A stretch of DNA of 64,000 nt, taken from assembly GCA_033439795.1 (NCBI GenBank), contig JAUTDP010000004.1, positions 2,914,001 through 2,978,000 of the forward strand, given 5' to 3'. The position numbers and the translations under genes were made by a program. Shown here piece by piece: positions 24,323 to 38,175 of this stretch; positions within the stretch are counted from its first letter, which is position 1; the number at the start of each line of letters is the position of its first letter. The notes under the pieces were generated by a model. It was given only the letters and a program-made list of their open reading frames with translations, had not been told where the DNA came from and searched no databases. The stretch comes from Sordaria brevicollis. Lineage: Eukaryota; Ascomycota; Sordariomycetes; Sordariales; Sordariaceae.

Positions 24323-27106
24323 AGTGGTCGTTGTTTGTTAGATTAATACCCCCAGGGGATGGGTTGTTTGAAAAGCAGCAAGTAGCACTACCTAGCACTA
24401 TGGGTTATAAGTTTTCAACAAGTCTTTATCGCCTGGTGATCCCACCATGTGAGTTTAGAACGCATTCCCACGATGGAAGTCTTTTCATCCATGTACCCTA
24501 ACCCTGTCCGACGTCCCATATCCCTTCTTGGGCTTCTTGGATGCATCACCTCCCCAACACAAATCACGGCACAACCAACAGCCCAACGGTAACCCGAGGA
24601 GACAATACGAACAGCAATCTTTCAACAGTTACATGGTCATACCCCGGACATGGTGCCTGAACATGCAATGTTTCGCCGTTAATAACGGTGCGGTTCACCA
24701 CGTGCCATAACTCACCAAGCCACAGCATAGAGGTAGTTAGCTGCAGCCCAAAAGCCGGTTTTGGGATTTGGGTAGTTTCGTTGGTCTTGCGTTTAAGAAA
24801 ATCATTGGTTGACTGTTTAGAACGGTATCTTTATTGTGACATTGCGAGACGTGTTACTTGTTGCGCATAGTTAGAGTGGTCAAGGACTTTGATGGATCAA
24901 ACATCGTGTGGAAGAATTGAAGTTTGGGTTGGTTTGACATGGGGTTTTATTCCATCGGATGGTGATGTTGACTGCCCCCTGGGTTGCAGGTGGGAGACAA
25001 AGTTCACATGTTACAATAGAATCATTCATGACAATCCATGAGTTGGATGAAGGAAGGGACGTTGTCAGACCACACCACACCACACCTTCCCAACCGGCCA
25101 CCAACCTAACAGGACGGGATGCTGCCGTGGGTGGAGGAAAGCCAAGGAAAAACAAGCCTTCGCCCGGTCTCGACAGACAGGAGACAGGTGACGGCATATC
25201 CCCGTTTTGCCCATCAACCCATCAAAGCCAAGCAGATGTAAATCTCGTGGCGTTCCATGACAATCGGCTTGGCGAAAGCTTGATTGCACTTTTTTTCTCT
25301 TTGGTGTCTCATTTTTGATATCAAGACCTATCCAAACTCCAGAGACAAAACATGTAGACGTTGTGTCGTAAGAATAGCGGCGGCCGTTGTTACTATTCTG
25401 AGGACCAGACATTATATGGGGTATCCTGGCCATCTTCTATACTTTGTCTCTTATCGGCACCTGTTGGCTTATGATATATCGAGATCGTGTAGGTCGCCGG
25501 CGCAGTACCACCAGCCAACAAATTGTTTGTTTCGTCTTGAGCATTTTGAGGTTCTGGCAAGCATTGGACCTTGTGATGGTGTTTTGAATAAAAAGTGCAG
25601 TGTCTGTAATCTGTATGTATCGACGTCATACAGGGGTCGAGGTGGTCTTTGACGTCGGTAGAGCGGCCTAGACTGCCGAAAGCTGTCCCTGCCAAGTTTT
25701 GCTTCGGTTCCTTCCGAACGGGCGGGAACATCTTCGGAGACAGACTTTTGTGCATTGGATGCGAGGTATGAAACATTCGTCGCCAACTGTTCAACTGTGA
25801 AGAGAAGGAATATGTCTAAAAGACAATTGGACATGAAAGCAAGGGAAAGAGAGACATATGTGAAGGCTTTCAGCAAGAATATATCTTGGGGGCATGAATG
25901 TGGATGTTTGTTATTTATCATGTAATTGAAGGAAGTGCCAGATGGGACGACGGACTTTGGCAATTCTGCATTGCGACTGGCCCCTAAGCGTGGAATGGCT
26001 CCTCTTGTTACGTTTCGTTCTAAGGGTTATCCAATTACGATTATAAACCTGTGGCTTTACAAGTCCACGATTACGTGTCAGGTTAGCTAACACAAGTCGT
26101 GAATCAGTCTTCCTCCACAAGTTTGGAGTCCCTGATGAGCTGGAGCTGGAGTCAATCCTAACCGCCGTGGAGAACATGCTCAGCTACGATCGTCGAATGC
26201 GGGGACGAGGCCTCCATCCCCTCTTTTGGTTTGAACAGCGTCCGCAAAGTGAGAACGAGGCACAACGCAAATCACCAACAACGTGAGTATCGTTGGTAAT
26301 ATCTTCTTTTGTTGGGAAGAGCAATTTCGATGCTGGGAAAGCTCAGGTAATGACAAAATACTACGTCAAACGTCTGCAGATTTCGTACCCCTGTGTTAAT
26401 TCACTACGACCAAGTGCATGGTAACTGACATGTACGCATGTCACGGCAGTCCAATTTCCTTCCACCATTTAAACTCGCCTTCACTGTCAAAATTTATCCT
26501 TTTCCCTTTTACTTGGCATATTCTACTTCCTAAACAAAACCTCTGGACGGGTTCCCTCCGTTCACTCGATAACGCCTTCGCGCCTCTACGTACCTAGGTA
26601 TCGCGCACACATCGCCAATCCCTTGACATCTGCGAAAGGTCAAATCGGATCGCCAACGGCTCATTTTGTTTTTAAAACACTAATTTCCGCTGCGGCCTTT
26701 CCTGACTCGTCGAGGAAAGTCATCTTGGTCAACTCGGACCTACAAGTCCTCTCCTACTCGACATCCCGCCTGGTAATCTTTTCGACATTCTCGCCGAGAT
26801 TCGCTCCTAGAAGGCGCATTGGCACCGAAACGACACAGTATAACCGACTACCTCGAACGAGTGGTAGCAACCTCGAGCTACAATCAACAAGCCAAGACCG
26901 TGCCCGAGACCATTCACACCGACTTGCGGATCTCTCCAGATTCCCACTTCGTACCCGACCGCATTGCCACCAAATCACAGCTGCGATTCTGCTTCCAAAA
27001 GCGCGACATCTAGTGGACGACACAGGCGTAAGACCCTCGAGTTGGACTTCTGTGCGCGGGCGCAAGTGAAACTTGGAAGGAGAGGGAAGAGAACAGTCCA
27101 GTAATC
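24323..27106. other. Long intergenic region upstream of the Ca2+/H+ exchanger
   Basis: 2.8 kb without a supported gene. ORFs of 60-164 codons occur on both strands but have no domains or coherent splicing. The last 600 bp (about 26500-27106) are probably promoter and leader for the next gene. No tRNA, 5S or repeat was seen. Confidence 0.5.
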
Positions 27107-29376
27107 ATGGCTTGTAAGTACTTTGCATCTGCCAATCTACCTTAATTCCGCCAACCCCAAATATCGACCCTCATGAACTTGTGCTCCACCCATACCAAAT
27201 AGGGTTCCCTCAGCATGCTCACGGTTTTCCTTCCCCGCCCAACGGGGCTGAGGTCCTTGTCACTTTTGGCTCAACTTCCAACATTACCATCGAGCTCCCA
27301 ACGGTGATTTCAACGCCGAATTAGCGGCGTATGTCGAGTTTGCTTCACAAGAGAGGGGTTGGAAAGCGAACGAATAAGGACAATGACTTGATATATGAGC
27401 CATTCAACCCCTCGATGCAAAATCTAACTCATGTCTTCAAACTACAGTCAACAATTACAGGGTGAGGCAGGAAGCCCACCGTGTAAGCCGTGATAGTAAC
27501 TCGATCATGAATCCATGGCGAACCAAGAATATAAGAAGCTCAACATGGGACGTCCCCGAGTCGCAACGATATTCTCAGCCGCCGATGATGAACGAGGACC
27601 TCGACGAAACATCGCCTATCAAACACTCAGTAACGGCACCATCAAGGGTTTCAGGTGGCTACGAGAGTGCAAATGGAGAGCCCTCCTTTGGCAACAGGAA
27701 TATTGAGATGCAGGATATGGAGCCTACCAGCCAGATGACCGGGCTTACGGGGGAGACCAATGTGGACTCGACATCGGTTCCTGCAGGCTCAGCACATCAG
27801 CGCAACGGCAGCCTTGGTCTCGTGCGCAGGAGGACGACTAATGCCAACGATTCAAAGACCGAACTGAACGGCGCAGGACAGAATGTGGCCGAGAAAGCGA
27901 AGGAGAAGAAGCAAAGGACTTTTTTCAAGCACCTCCAGCCCAAGGAACCATTTACCGTAGGGAATCAGATTCGGCGCACACTGCTGAATTCGTGGCTCAA
28001 CATTCTGCTTATTGCGGCCCCGGTGGGTATTGCGATCAACTACGTTGATTCGGTACCCCGCGTTGCGGTTTTTGTTGTCAATTTCATTGCCATCATTCCT
28101 CTTGCGGCAATGCTAGGATTTGCGACAGAGGAGATTGCGTTGAGAACGGGCGAGGTTGTAGGCGGGCTGCTGAACGCCAGTTTTGGGTAAGTAATGACTA
28201 TGTTGGTTGTTTCAGAGCGGTATAGAAGGGTGCTAACACTCCCACAGCAATGCCGTTGAGTTGATTGTGGCTATTATTGCTCTGACGCACGACGAAATCG
28301 TCGTCGTACAGACTTCGCTCATCGGCAGTATCTTGTCCAACCTACTTTTGGTCATGGGAATGTGCTTCTTCTGCGGTGGCCTCAACAGACAGGAACAGTT
28401 CTTCAACACAACTGTCGCCCAAACGGCGGCGAGTTTGCTTGCGCTTGCAGTTGCCAGTGTCATTGTACCTACGGTCTTTGACATGGCTGCCAACACAAGC
28501 GTTAAAGATGTAGCGCAACTGTCACGCGGCGTTTCCATTATTCTGCTTTTCGTCTACGGTGGTTATCTCCTGTTTCAGCTGAAGACTCACTCCGCCGTTT
28601 TCGCCGAGGAAAGCCAGAAGGTTGCGGCCAAGCCATTCAACTTCCGAGGCGGTAATGATCTCAAGAACGGTGCCATTGCCCAGGGCTTGGTTGGCCCTGC
28701 TGGCATGGTAGGAGGCCATGCAGTTCCTTCGCATACTAACAACGAGAACATCCGCAACCATCTGGAGGCCCCGCCCAACCAGGAGGAGGAGAAAGAGGAA
28801 GAAGCCGAGGAGCCGCAGCTGCACTTCCTTGTTGCCGTCGCCACTCTGGTCATCTCAACCGTTGTTATCGCGTTTTGCGCCGAGTACATGGTCGACGGCA
28901 TTAGTGCCATTACCGAGGGGGACAAAGTCAGCAAGGAGTTCGTTGGCCTTATTCTGTTGCCCATTGTCGGAAATGCTGCCGAGCACGCCACAGCTGTCAC
29001 GGTTGCCATCAAGGACAAGATGGATCTGGCCATCGGTGTGGCCGTCGGCTCGAGCATGCAGGTCGCCCTCTTCGTCATCCCTCTGCTCGTTATTATCGGC
29101 TGGGGAATGGGCATCGAGGAAATGTCGCTCAGCTTCGATACGTTCCAGGTGGCGGTGCTGTTCGTCTCGGTTCTGCTGGTTAACTACCTGATTGCAGACG
29201 GGAAGAGCCATTGGCTCGAGGGGATGCTGCTTATTTGCCTGTATCTCATCGTGGCTGTATGCGCTTGGTGTAAGTCCATGATATTACCTTAGATCCCCTC
29301 TGTTCTTCCTCTGCTAACGTGTCCCTTATCTATAGTTTACCCGAATCCTTGTGGTGGCCCTGATTGCCCCAAGTAA
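27107..29376 (+). CDS. cax: Vacuolar Ca2+/H+ exchanger of the CAX family
   Basis: It moves calcium into the vacuole against the proton gradient. Exons are 27107-27113 (ATGGCTT), 27448-28186, 28248-29269 and 29336-29376, giving 602 aa. The 334-nt first intron follows only seven coding bases and restores MAFNNYRVRQEAHRVSRD. A 170-residue cytosolic N tail leads to 11 or so membrane segments. The two CAX repeats carry the signature GNAVE at 249-253 (then LTHDEIVVVQTSLIGSILSN) and GNAAE at 490-494 (then VGSSMQVALFVIP). An acidic loop EEEKEEEAEEP (about 430) joins the halves, as in cation exchangers of this family. The last exon gives FYPNPCGGPDCPK. The reaction is certain at family level; ion preference is inferred. 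Confidence 0.95.
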
Positions 29377-29829
29377 GGACGGCCTGATGAATATTTCATG
29401 AGGATGCATATAACTACTTGAAAAGGACGACATGTTTATAAGTTGAGAATGATACATTGCTTTAGTCAACCTACGACTGTTTCTATGCCTGCCGGTTCTT
29501 ACGAATGAGTAACGTTACTTACTTTAGACAACCTAAGGACTTACAGCAGACATCCTTAAAGGTCTGAGGTGGACATGAAGGAACTGGGTAATCATCCTCG
29601 ATCAGAAATACTTGATCAAAAAAGGAGGGAATGGAACAGGTAATAATAAGTTTTCGAACGAAGGGATAAGGAGGTAGGAATCGATTTGAAAAATCGTACT
29701 AGAAGTAATGGATGGACGCAAGGAGGTTATACCTAGCATAGTCATCGAAATAGAAATACGTTATCAGTAAATTATGGGTTGTCTATAAGTTTAATCTTCG
29801 AGCCCGCTATTCAATAATGAGAAAAACAT
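29377..29829. other. Intergenic region before tRNA-Asn
   Basis: 453 bp holding the exchanger 3' UTR. Nothing else is supported. Confidence 0.5.
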
Positions 29830-29903
29830 TCCCTCGTGGCGCAATTGGCTAGCGCGTCAGACTGTTAATCTGGAGGCTGTAAGTTCGATCCTTACCGAGG
29901 GAG
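29830..29903 (+). tRNA. tRNA-Asn (anticodon GUU)
   Basis: A full cloverleaf of 74 nt. The acceptor stem pairs TCCCTCG with CGAGGGA. The D arm is GGCGCAATTGGCTAGCGC. The anticodon arm CAGACTGTTAATCTG exposes GTT. The T arm contains GTTCGATC. No intron interrupts the anticodon loop. A TTTT run (29911-29914) ends the transcript. Confidence 0.96.
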
Positions 29904-30473
29904 GTTGAAATTTTATTTTATGCGTTATTTTTGGACGGTTATCCGTATAAGACAGGGATGAAGCGAATTTATTCCGCTCGCTGTATTTGGTTTTGTCTGT
30001 TTTAGTCGATTGCTTTTTTGGGGTACTTCGGTGATGGCTGTTGCATGCGTTTTGATTGTACAACATCTCGTGGTTTTTATTAATGGGTGATGGAGTTCGG
30101 TTGCTGCTGTCGCTTCGCAAATTGAAGCTACTAGTGTGCGTGGGAAGATTAATGTACGAGATTGACGTGGAAAGATAATTCAATCAATTCATCGATTCTC
30201 ACCATGGATTCGATACTCACGCCTAGCGCCCAACTTATGAATTGCTGTGGTAGTATCAAGACGAGGCAGCATATTTGAGAAACATTTACATTTCAGACCA
30301 AGTTTCGCTATCTATCATCACTCGTTCGATTTGTTATATTCATGCTTTTACAACTTTTCAAATAAGAACCATCAACGCCTCTTGACTTATTCCTTTCACT
30401 CAAGCCACCATACCCTACCGTCCTGATTCCACACCCTCTCTGTCACAAAGTATGCCATACTCTCATAACCTTC
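29904..30473. other. Region between tRNA-Asn and the 3' end of iml1
   Basis: 570 bp with tRNA flank and iml1 3' UTR. No other feature is supported. Confidence 0.5.
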
Positions 30474-33400
30474 TCAATCTCTCCCTTCCCCTGACTCCTC
30501 GCCATCACCTCCACCAGCATCCTCACTCTTCTTCTTACTAGCAACGCCACTACCACCACCATCAGACGCTCCCACCGCCGCAGCCGCAGCCGCAGCATGA
30601 GCAGCAGCAGCCGCCGCCGCCGACGCACCGCCACCAATTCCCAGCCCAATCCTACTCCCCATCACCCCCTCCTGCACGCTCGCTCTCCTCATCATCTTCC
30701 CATGTGAGGGATGATGGGGATGATTAGCCGTCGCAGCCGACAACAAGCTCGGACTACCCACTCTCACCGGACTAATTCCCAGTCCCGTCCCGCTGCCAAC
30801 CAACTGTAGGTCACTAAGATTGCTCAGTCCCGTGCCGCCGTGACCTCCCCCTGTGGCTGCTAGCACGCCCGGCGGAAGCCCGAGGGTGGGGATGTTGGTG
30901 TCTGGGACTGTATGGCCGCCTGTCGTGGTGGAGGTGGTGAGGTGGGGTGCTTGAGCGAGGACCGAGTCTTTCATGGCAGTACTTGACAAGATAGTGACCG
31001 GGGCAAGGCCGGGCGTGGTATTGGGTGCGGGCGGGTGCGCTTCGCGCTCGAGAACTTCGCGGTAAAACGCCTCGAGGGCGGTGCGGTCAGTGCAGAAAGA
31101 CTCGAGCTCGTCTTTGATTACTTCGGGGTCTTGACTCATGGGCGGGGTGATGGGGACGGTGACGGTTGAGCGGTGGTTGCTGAGCCCGCCGGATTGGCCG
31201 GTGGTGCCGAACCCGTTGGTTGAGGGGGGACCGCTGGCTAAGGGGCCGATGAGGTGCGGTCGGAGGGCGGGGGAGAGGAATGCCGTTGTTGGTTTAACGA
31301 GCGGAGAGGGGACCGCTGCGGGTGGCTGGTCACCGGGACCGGGGGTATGGACGTTTGATCCGGGTCCAGGTCCGTAAAGACCAGGTGTTGGAATACGGCC
31401 CGGCCCAGGGCCGAGGTTGTCGCCCCCAACTCCGGCTCCGCTACCTTTTTGTTGCATCTCCTTCTCGCGTTGGGCGGCAGTGCGGTTGCTGTAGAGACGA
31501 TTTGCCAGGATGAGAATGTCTCCTTCGTCTGTGATCTCGGCGATGAGAGTGCCGGATCGATGGATGAACTGCGTGTACTTGAAGTCTGGCTTGCCCCACG
31601 AGTATGACACGTCGACATTGTAAGGGAAGCTGGACGCTGGCTCCATGTCCATAACGAAGTCAAATTTTCTCAGGAGAGCCCTCTGATAGAAGTGCCGCCC
31701 TGGCTGTGCTTGCGGGGTGAAAGAGTTGGGGTCAAAGTACGTGATGGGCTGCTGGTTTGGTGGTGGGACAGCCAGCTTGATCATGTACGGTCGGCGGAAC
31801 GGGTTGATCTCGGTTATATCACAAGCCTCCGCAATGGGAACCTCGACAAGCCGGAGCCCGTACAAGGCCGCCTCGCGAGCCCACGCTTCGATAGCATCTT
31901 CAATCAACTTGGCCGTCACGTTCATCCAGTCGATCCGGATATGGTAACAGTTGTCGGGGTTGTGAAGTCTGTCGTAATGCAAATCAACCACCTCGGGCCG
32001 GTACGAGCGCTTTCGATGGTCTACATCGTATTTCATTACTTTACTCAACACCACCCTGGGCTTCTTGCCACCGGCCATCATAGCCGCAGTCGGGGTCAAC
32101 GTTCCTGAGGTGGGAGAGCTGTCTTCGTGGATAGATGTTGGCCGCGACATTGATACATTGGACCTAGGTGAGTCCCGTACCTCTGAATGCGGTGTCGATG
32201 GAACAGACACTGGAACGCGTCTTGTGTTGAACCAGCCTGGAGGGTTGGGTTTCGCATAGTCGCTGCTGATCTGGTAGAAATACTGGCCATCTCTGAAGGG
32301 ATGCCGCCTTTCGACGTGCACGAAGAGGCCACCACTTTCCTTCCTTCCCTCTTTGCTTTCGTCCTTTGACTTGTCATCCGATGAGACCATCAGACGATTG
32401 CCGAGCTCTTCGGCCTCCTCTCTGTCTTCCAAGTCCTCAAAATTTTCAAGGAGCCAAGTGGTCATGTCAGACCCGATGAAGCAGTTGTAGTGGAGGCGTA
32501 AATGCCAACGCCGGTTTTGCATACGAATGCCTCCGTTTTCCACAGGCTGCTGGATGGCTTCTGCCAATGCTACAAGGCTAAAATTCTTCTTCGAGAATTG
32601 CTCTCTGCTTGTGACGAGCTGGCCCTTCCTGTGTCCGCCTTCAAGGCCCTCCAATAACGGAAGGGTCTCTAGCTCGGCCGCAATGACGACAGATGGATCC
32701 TCTGTTTTGTAGACGATATCTAGAGGATTCATGTCCTTTTTGCGGCGTGACGCTTGAAAGCTCCGCTCACTCGCCGGGATGTATCTGTGTTTCTGCCACA
32801 TCTGTGCAAGTTTTCGGATACCTTCGATTCGAATCTCTTCTTCACTGTCCCCGTACTGCGTCTTGGGGAAGAATGAGTGTCTAGCAGTCATCGGTATCAG
32901 AACGAACCTAGCGCGCCAGAACCTCAGATGTTCCGACAACTCGTCATTGTGCCCGGCAACAAAGGCATCGACATAGTTCCAATTTCTATCGGGCGTTGGA
33001 GCCACCATGTCAAAAGGATGAGTTTTGTAACCATGGTCAAGTAGAGTTCGTATCGCTGGTTTGTACAAGTAACGGTCACTGTACAGTTCTAGCGAGGCGA
33101 TCGGCTTCCGGACAAAGATATTAACTTCAATTTCGGTGCCATTCACGCACGAGAGTTGGTGGATCGTGTTGCCGACCGACATAAAGATGCTTGTGCCATC
33201 CTCCGCCGTGTGGTCGCGGGAGAATATGTCGGTGACCTTGAGCTGTTTCTGACCGAAGGCTTTGGCAACCGCTGGCCCTACGACGACTTGGAATCCTTGG
33301 CAGAACCTGAGACTGATCATCTCACGCAGCATTTCGTCGCGTGACTTGGGTTCCTCGGCCAACTCATCATCGGCATTCTGCGAGACATTGTACGGTTGAC

Positions 33401-36400
33401 GGTGGTACTCTGACTCGAACTGTGCCCTGGTAGGGAAGTATTCTGTGGTGAGTGGAACGGCAGCGGGGGAGCACAGAGACTTCCACTTCATCACCCGCGT
33501 CTCGTTGGGCCTGGGAAAGACATGTTGCCAACGACTGTACAACGTGACAATATCGACCTTGTTGCTATCAGGGTTTGACGGGTTGACCAACGTCAGCCAA
33601 GGTGACAACGCGGTTGTCGGCGATAAAGTTGACGGTAATTCCGGCACCGCTCCGGCCAAAAGCTTGTTATTGTAAACCTTCTTTGCATCCTCGGCTCTGA
33701 TTGCATCTGAGTAAACGAGATCACGATTATCAGGAACGTAATCCGCCCGTAGTGTCGAAGCAAGCATTGAGCCCGATAGCATGTTGGCTGCGGGATCTGT
33801 TGGAAGCTGCTGCGACTTGATGGGCATTGGTCGGCTTGGAGTGCCCTCAAAGTAATTATGACCTGGCGCAAACGACCCTGGTGTAGCGCCCCAAGGGGAG
33901 AAAGCGGGAGTTCCGCTGTTGAACATCTGAGGCGACATAGAACGGTTGATCACTGCTTTGGCTGGAGTTGCGGCAGTGCCCGGGGTCATCATGGTCCTTG
34001 AAGACGTTGATCTATCCGCATTCACACTTTCAATGCTAAGTTCTGCTGTCGCGGCTTTTGGTGCAGCAATTCGAAAGCCGGAGCTTCCAAGACTGATCTG
34101 CTTCAAGAATTTTGGGATCTTGGGAGTGATTGTGGGTGAACGCTTGGAATTGAGTTTCTCGAAGTCGACCGTCTTACGGTTGCGCAACTCGGGCTTTTCG
34201 GCGTTGAAGTGTTGACCAGATGTATGTCCAGTCATTGTCACTTGTGAGGCACTTGTAGACGGCCTACGCTCGGTGTATGATGTCCCAAGGAGACTCGCGT
34301 CATCAGCATGGTGTCGCCTCACAGAATCATCGTACTCCCGCACGTGTCTCGGAAGCGCCAATTTGCGGCGTAATGAGGGCTGGCGCGCTCGCGAGTCGTC
34401 ATACTCTTGCAGTTGCTTCCAAAGTGACTTCTCTCCCAACTTTGCGTGCTTGTCCGGGGCGAACTTCTGAAACCCATACACATGGTCAAAGAGTGTTTCC
34501 GGGACGCGGGAGTTCTGTACGAAGACGTTGCCGTCTGAATCAATGTACGGTTTGGGTACGGCGCTTGTCTGCAATGCCTTGTGAGGGAAATAAGGGTCCA
34601 GGTGCAACGGCTTGGTCTCAATCTCGTTGGTCTCCATAACGCTTCGCATCTGCAAGTCGTACATGCGACATCTGATCAAGAAGTCTTCCCCTGACTGTGA
34701 TTGCGAGACATCAGAGACCGACAAAGCAATGCCGTGGTACGACAAGGTTTCTTCGGACTCGCCTGTCCAGTACGAGACGTGTAGCCATTGCGGCAAAGCG
34801 TAATTCCACTCGTCTTGACCCGAGCCAGAGCCAGCATAATCCCCATGAAGAGTGATGTCTGTACCTCTGCTTGGAGAATAGGATCCCGCCATGCTGTTGT
34901 AACTCCCGACCAATGGCGCTGTCTGTTTAGGAGTACTCGAAAGACTTGGGGCTGGTTTTGTCTTGTGATCGTGCGTCGGTTCTGTCGAGTACTCAGGGTT
35001 GCGATACCGAAACAAGGGCACGGAGTGGAGGGGTGTCTTGGGTATGCATATCAGATCAATACCGATCCCATTACCAACCAAGGCTTCGGTGGTACGGCGC
35101 AGTGCGTCGTACTCGACTTCGAAGATACCTGGACTAGGGCTGATGACGATGACAGATATACCAGTTCGCATCAAGTCACGATCTATGTAATCGTGCGCAA
35201 ACAGGGAGGATGCCATGTTGATTGCCTCTAGGAAATTGCCATAAATAGCTCTCGACGCCTCGGCCTTTATTCTGTTCAAGACTGTTTGCTGGTCGGCTGG
35301 GTCCTCTGAAGAAGAGAAGGAGTGCGTGGCTTTCTGGTGGAAGGTGCTGATATCCCTGCGGAAATAATTAAACTCGCGCTTCAACTGGTAGAGGATCTTT
35401 GTCCACTCGCCGCTACCCATTTCGCTCACAACGACGCGGTAGAAGTCTTTGTAGGGCCGACGGTCGCCGGATGACTGAATGCCGGTGAAGAAGGCATTTT
35501 CCATGTCCGGGTTGTTGATTTCAGTGGAGATACCTGTGTCATACTCAACCCGAGCAAAGAGAACGATACTGACCAGGTGTCTCACTTTAAGTGCGGCCCA
35601 TTTCTTGAACAAGGCAGGCAAAAAGCCATTTACAACCTTGTTGAACATGATCTCACCAGAGCCATCTGAGTCGAAGTCCCACATTTCGCGCGCCATCTGG
35701 ATAAAAAGCACGTACCGGGCAGACTCGCTTCGGAAGATGGGTTTTGTATTGTGGCCGAAGAACGCGGATGGTACCTTGCGGCCCTCAACATAAACAGCTG
35801 TGACCTGAGCCTTGAGAGTGCCCATGAACAGGACCATCTGGCCTTTGTAGACAGTCCTCTCTGAAAGCTCACGGACAGCCAACTGCCACATGTCGGAGCG
35901 GGACATGTATTGGTCTCTGAAGCAAAGCTCGACATGAGAGGCCTCGATGGCCGGGTTATGATCATCAATCTGAATAGTTTACTTAGTAAAGGTTCTACAC
36001 GGCACTACAAGTCAAGGGGTGGGGGCGTACTGGGGTCAGGGTAACCTGTGAACCCTTCCTCATGCCAAAGACATCTGCAATATGCTTTGCGACGTAGACT
36101 TCAACACTCGGGTAGCGGGCTTTGAGTTCCCTGGGCATGTCCTTGACGACAAAGATGTAACGCTGTTGGCTCTCTGCAGCCTCCTTTGTGCGATCCAGCG
36201 GAGGCTGTTTGTGATGGTGATGAGGATGATGGTGGTGGTGGTGGTGATGATGGTGATGAGAGCTCTGCGCCTGCTTTTCCGAATCCGGGCGGAAGACGTC
36301 GATAGCCATGAGGCTGCCTGGTCTTGCTTCATCACCTATGAGGTCAAGGTTGAGCAAGACCTCGTCGCGGGCAAAGGACTCGTTGACTGTGACAGTCCAT

Positions 36401-36597
36401 CTTCGCTCAACACGTGAGCGCCTTGAGGATGAAGAGGGCCGGTCACGGATGGTCGAATTACTCGAGACGGTATCCGGGGACCGGGGCATATCCGGGATAC
36501 GCTCCAGGCTGTTTCTGCTGAACTGCCGGAGGTGCGACGACCAGTTCGGTGGCCTTGCCTGGCCCGGCACCCCCGAAGACACATTGCGCAACGCCAT
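30474..36597 (-). CDS. iml1: Iml1/DEPDC5, catalytic subunit of GATOR1 (SEACIT)
   Basis: Exons are 36031-36597 and 30474-35969, giving 2020 aa; the 61-nt intron has a GTACGC donor and CAG acceptor. The protein is the GTPase-activating subunit for Gtr1/RagA at the vacuole and switches TORC1 off under amino-acid starvation. The N-terminal domain includes [20 protein letters not shown]. The Iml1-specific block contains [20 protein letters not shown] and [24 protein letters not shown] domain lies at about residues 1316-1400 ([20 protein letters not shown]). The C-terminal domain has [20 protein letters not shown]. Oddities are a His tract at residues 114-129 (11 His, Pro, 4 His) and Ala-rich runs near the C terminus. 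It is longer than the yeast protein mainly through low-complexity linkers. Confidence 0.95.
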
Positions 36598-38175
36598 GAC
36601 TGCCGTCTGACAGTAATCATCAACCTAGTTCCGTGCCATGCGTTGATGTCTGATGGATGCTCAGGTGAGACGGTGATATCCTAGCTCGCGGTCGGTGGTT
36701 GCGATCTCGAGGTAACCATGCCGACGAGACGCATCGGAATGTGTTGGAGGAGATCGATGAAATCAGGGAAGAATACGTAAGACGAAGTCCCTGAAGGCGG
36801 TGTATGTAGTGAGTCTATTTCATCGTCTAAATACATGTAATAGTTGGCGCGAGGTCGCCGTGAGAGATCGTGTCTGGTTTGGGAGTGAAACCGCAATTGG
36901 GGAGACGACGTCCTCGAAGGCGCTCGGACCAGCTATGCTAGCTGCAGGAGTACGATCAGCTGGCACTCAAGTTCTCAACTGCTGCGATGCCGGTGGCCTG
37001 GAAGCGCACGGACCATATGAATGAGCAGTTCACTTGCGTACATGGAACAGCATCCATTCATTCCCACCTTGTTGGCTCTCATCTCCAGTCTCAACCCTCT
37101 GGCTGCAAGTCAAATTTCCCTTTCACCTCCCGGTTACTCGGACCGCGACGGCAACTGTGGCGATACCAAATACGGTTGTTGACTCAAAGTCACACGGCTG
37201 TCTGATGATGGGAAGCCTTTGTGCCTCCGTCTGAAAGCCGTGAGGTGGCAGCGCCGCCGCCGTGCTGCGTAGCTCAGGCCCCGTACGACATCAATGACCA
37301 GCCTCCAGCTGTTTGTCAGAGCCTCTCTGTCTCCCATAAAAGGCCCCTCTGAGACAGACACGTCTGCTTACCCGCAGCGCGTGCGCAATTTTCCGGTCTT
37401 AAAGCTTACACCTTGCCCATAACTTGCTGCTGATGCCTTCTCGATCAAGAGATCACAGCATATCTTGTTCAGCTTGTTCGCTTTCCACATGCCCAACCTG
37501 GAGAAATAGTCAGAGACACACTCTCAGAGAAAAAAATGTAAGCAGCTTTGATTCAGCTTCCTTTGACATGAAGCCATCACGGCACACACTGCGCGTTGTT
37601 CACAGCACCAGGCTTTCCGGGAAGCCATTGGTTAATGGCTGATGCTCTATGGTATACGGTAACTCGTCCATGGCATGAAATCTCATTGGAACCAGTGTCG
37701 ACTTTTGTTCACCATTGACGTCGAAAAGGATACACGGTCCAACGTGCCATTGTCATCCATCTTGATCTCTTGGCTGCTGATCACTCACCAACGAAATGCT
37801 GATGGACCAGACCATTTAGAATACCATCATAGACCCGTCCCATGACCGTCCTACGTCCATGATACCGACCGGCTCCCTACCGCCAACTGCCTTTCGGAAG
37901 GGAGAGGACCTTCATGGCTCACGGTTCACATGCAAGTCCGTCTCCGTTGCACCTGCTGTACCCAGCCGGGCCAGAATGCACCTGCTCTTTATATCGAGCT
38001 GACCCGGGAAGGCGGGACGGTGACAAAGTCCCCTTCTCGGCTTCAACTGGGACCTCGATCACTTTGGAATCGACATCAATTTAGCCTCCATTCTTACTCC
38101 CAAGCCGCTCATGTAATCACCTATAACTGGTTTTCTTCCTCACCTTGACATCACCCGCCACTTGCTCCCTCAGCA
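36598..38175. promoter_or_regulatory. Divergent upstream region of iml1 and the zinc transporter gene
   Basis: 1.58 kb between two start codons pointing away from each other. ORFs here are short and random. No RNA gene, repeat or recognised site was found. Confidence 0.5.

Noticed and set aside
26623..27069. 148-codon ORF upstream of the exchanger
   Set aside because: No recognised domain, and it lies in the probable leader of the exchanger gene. Kept as intergenic.
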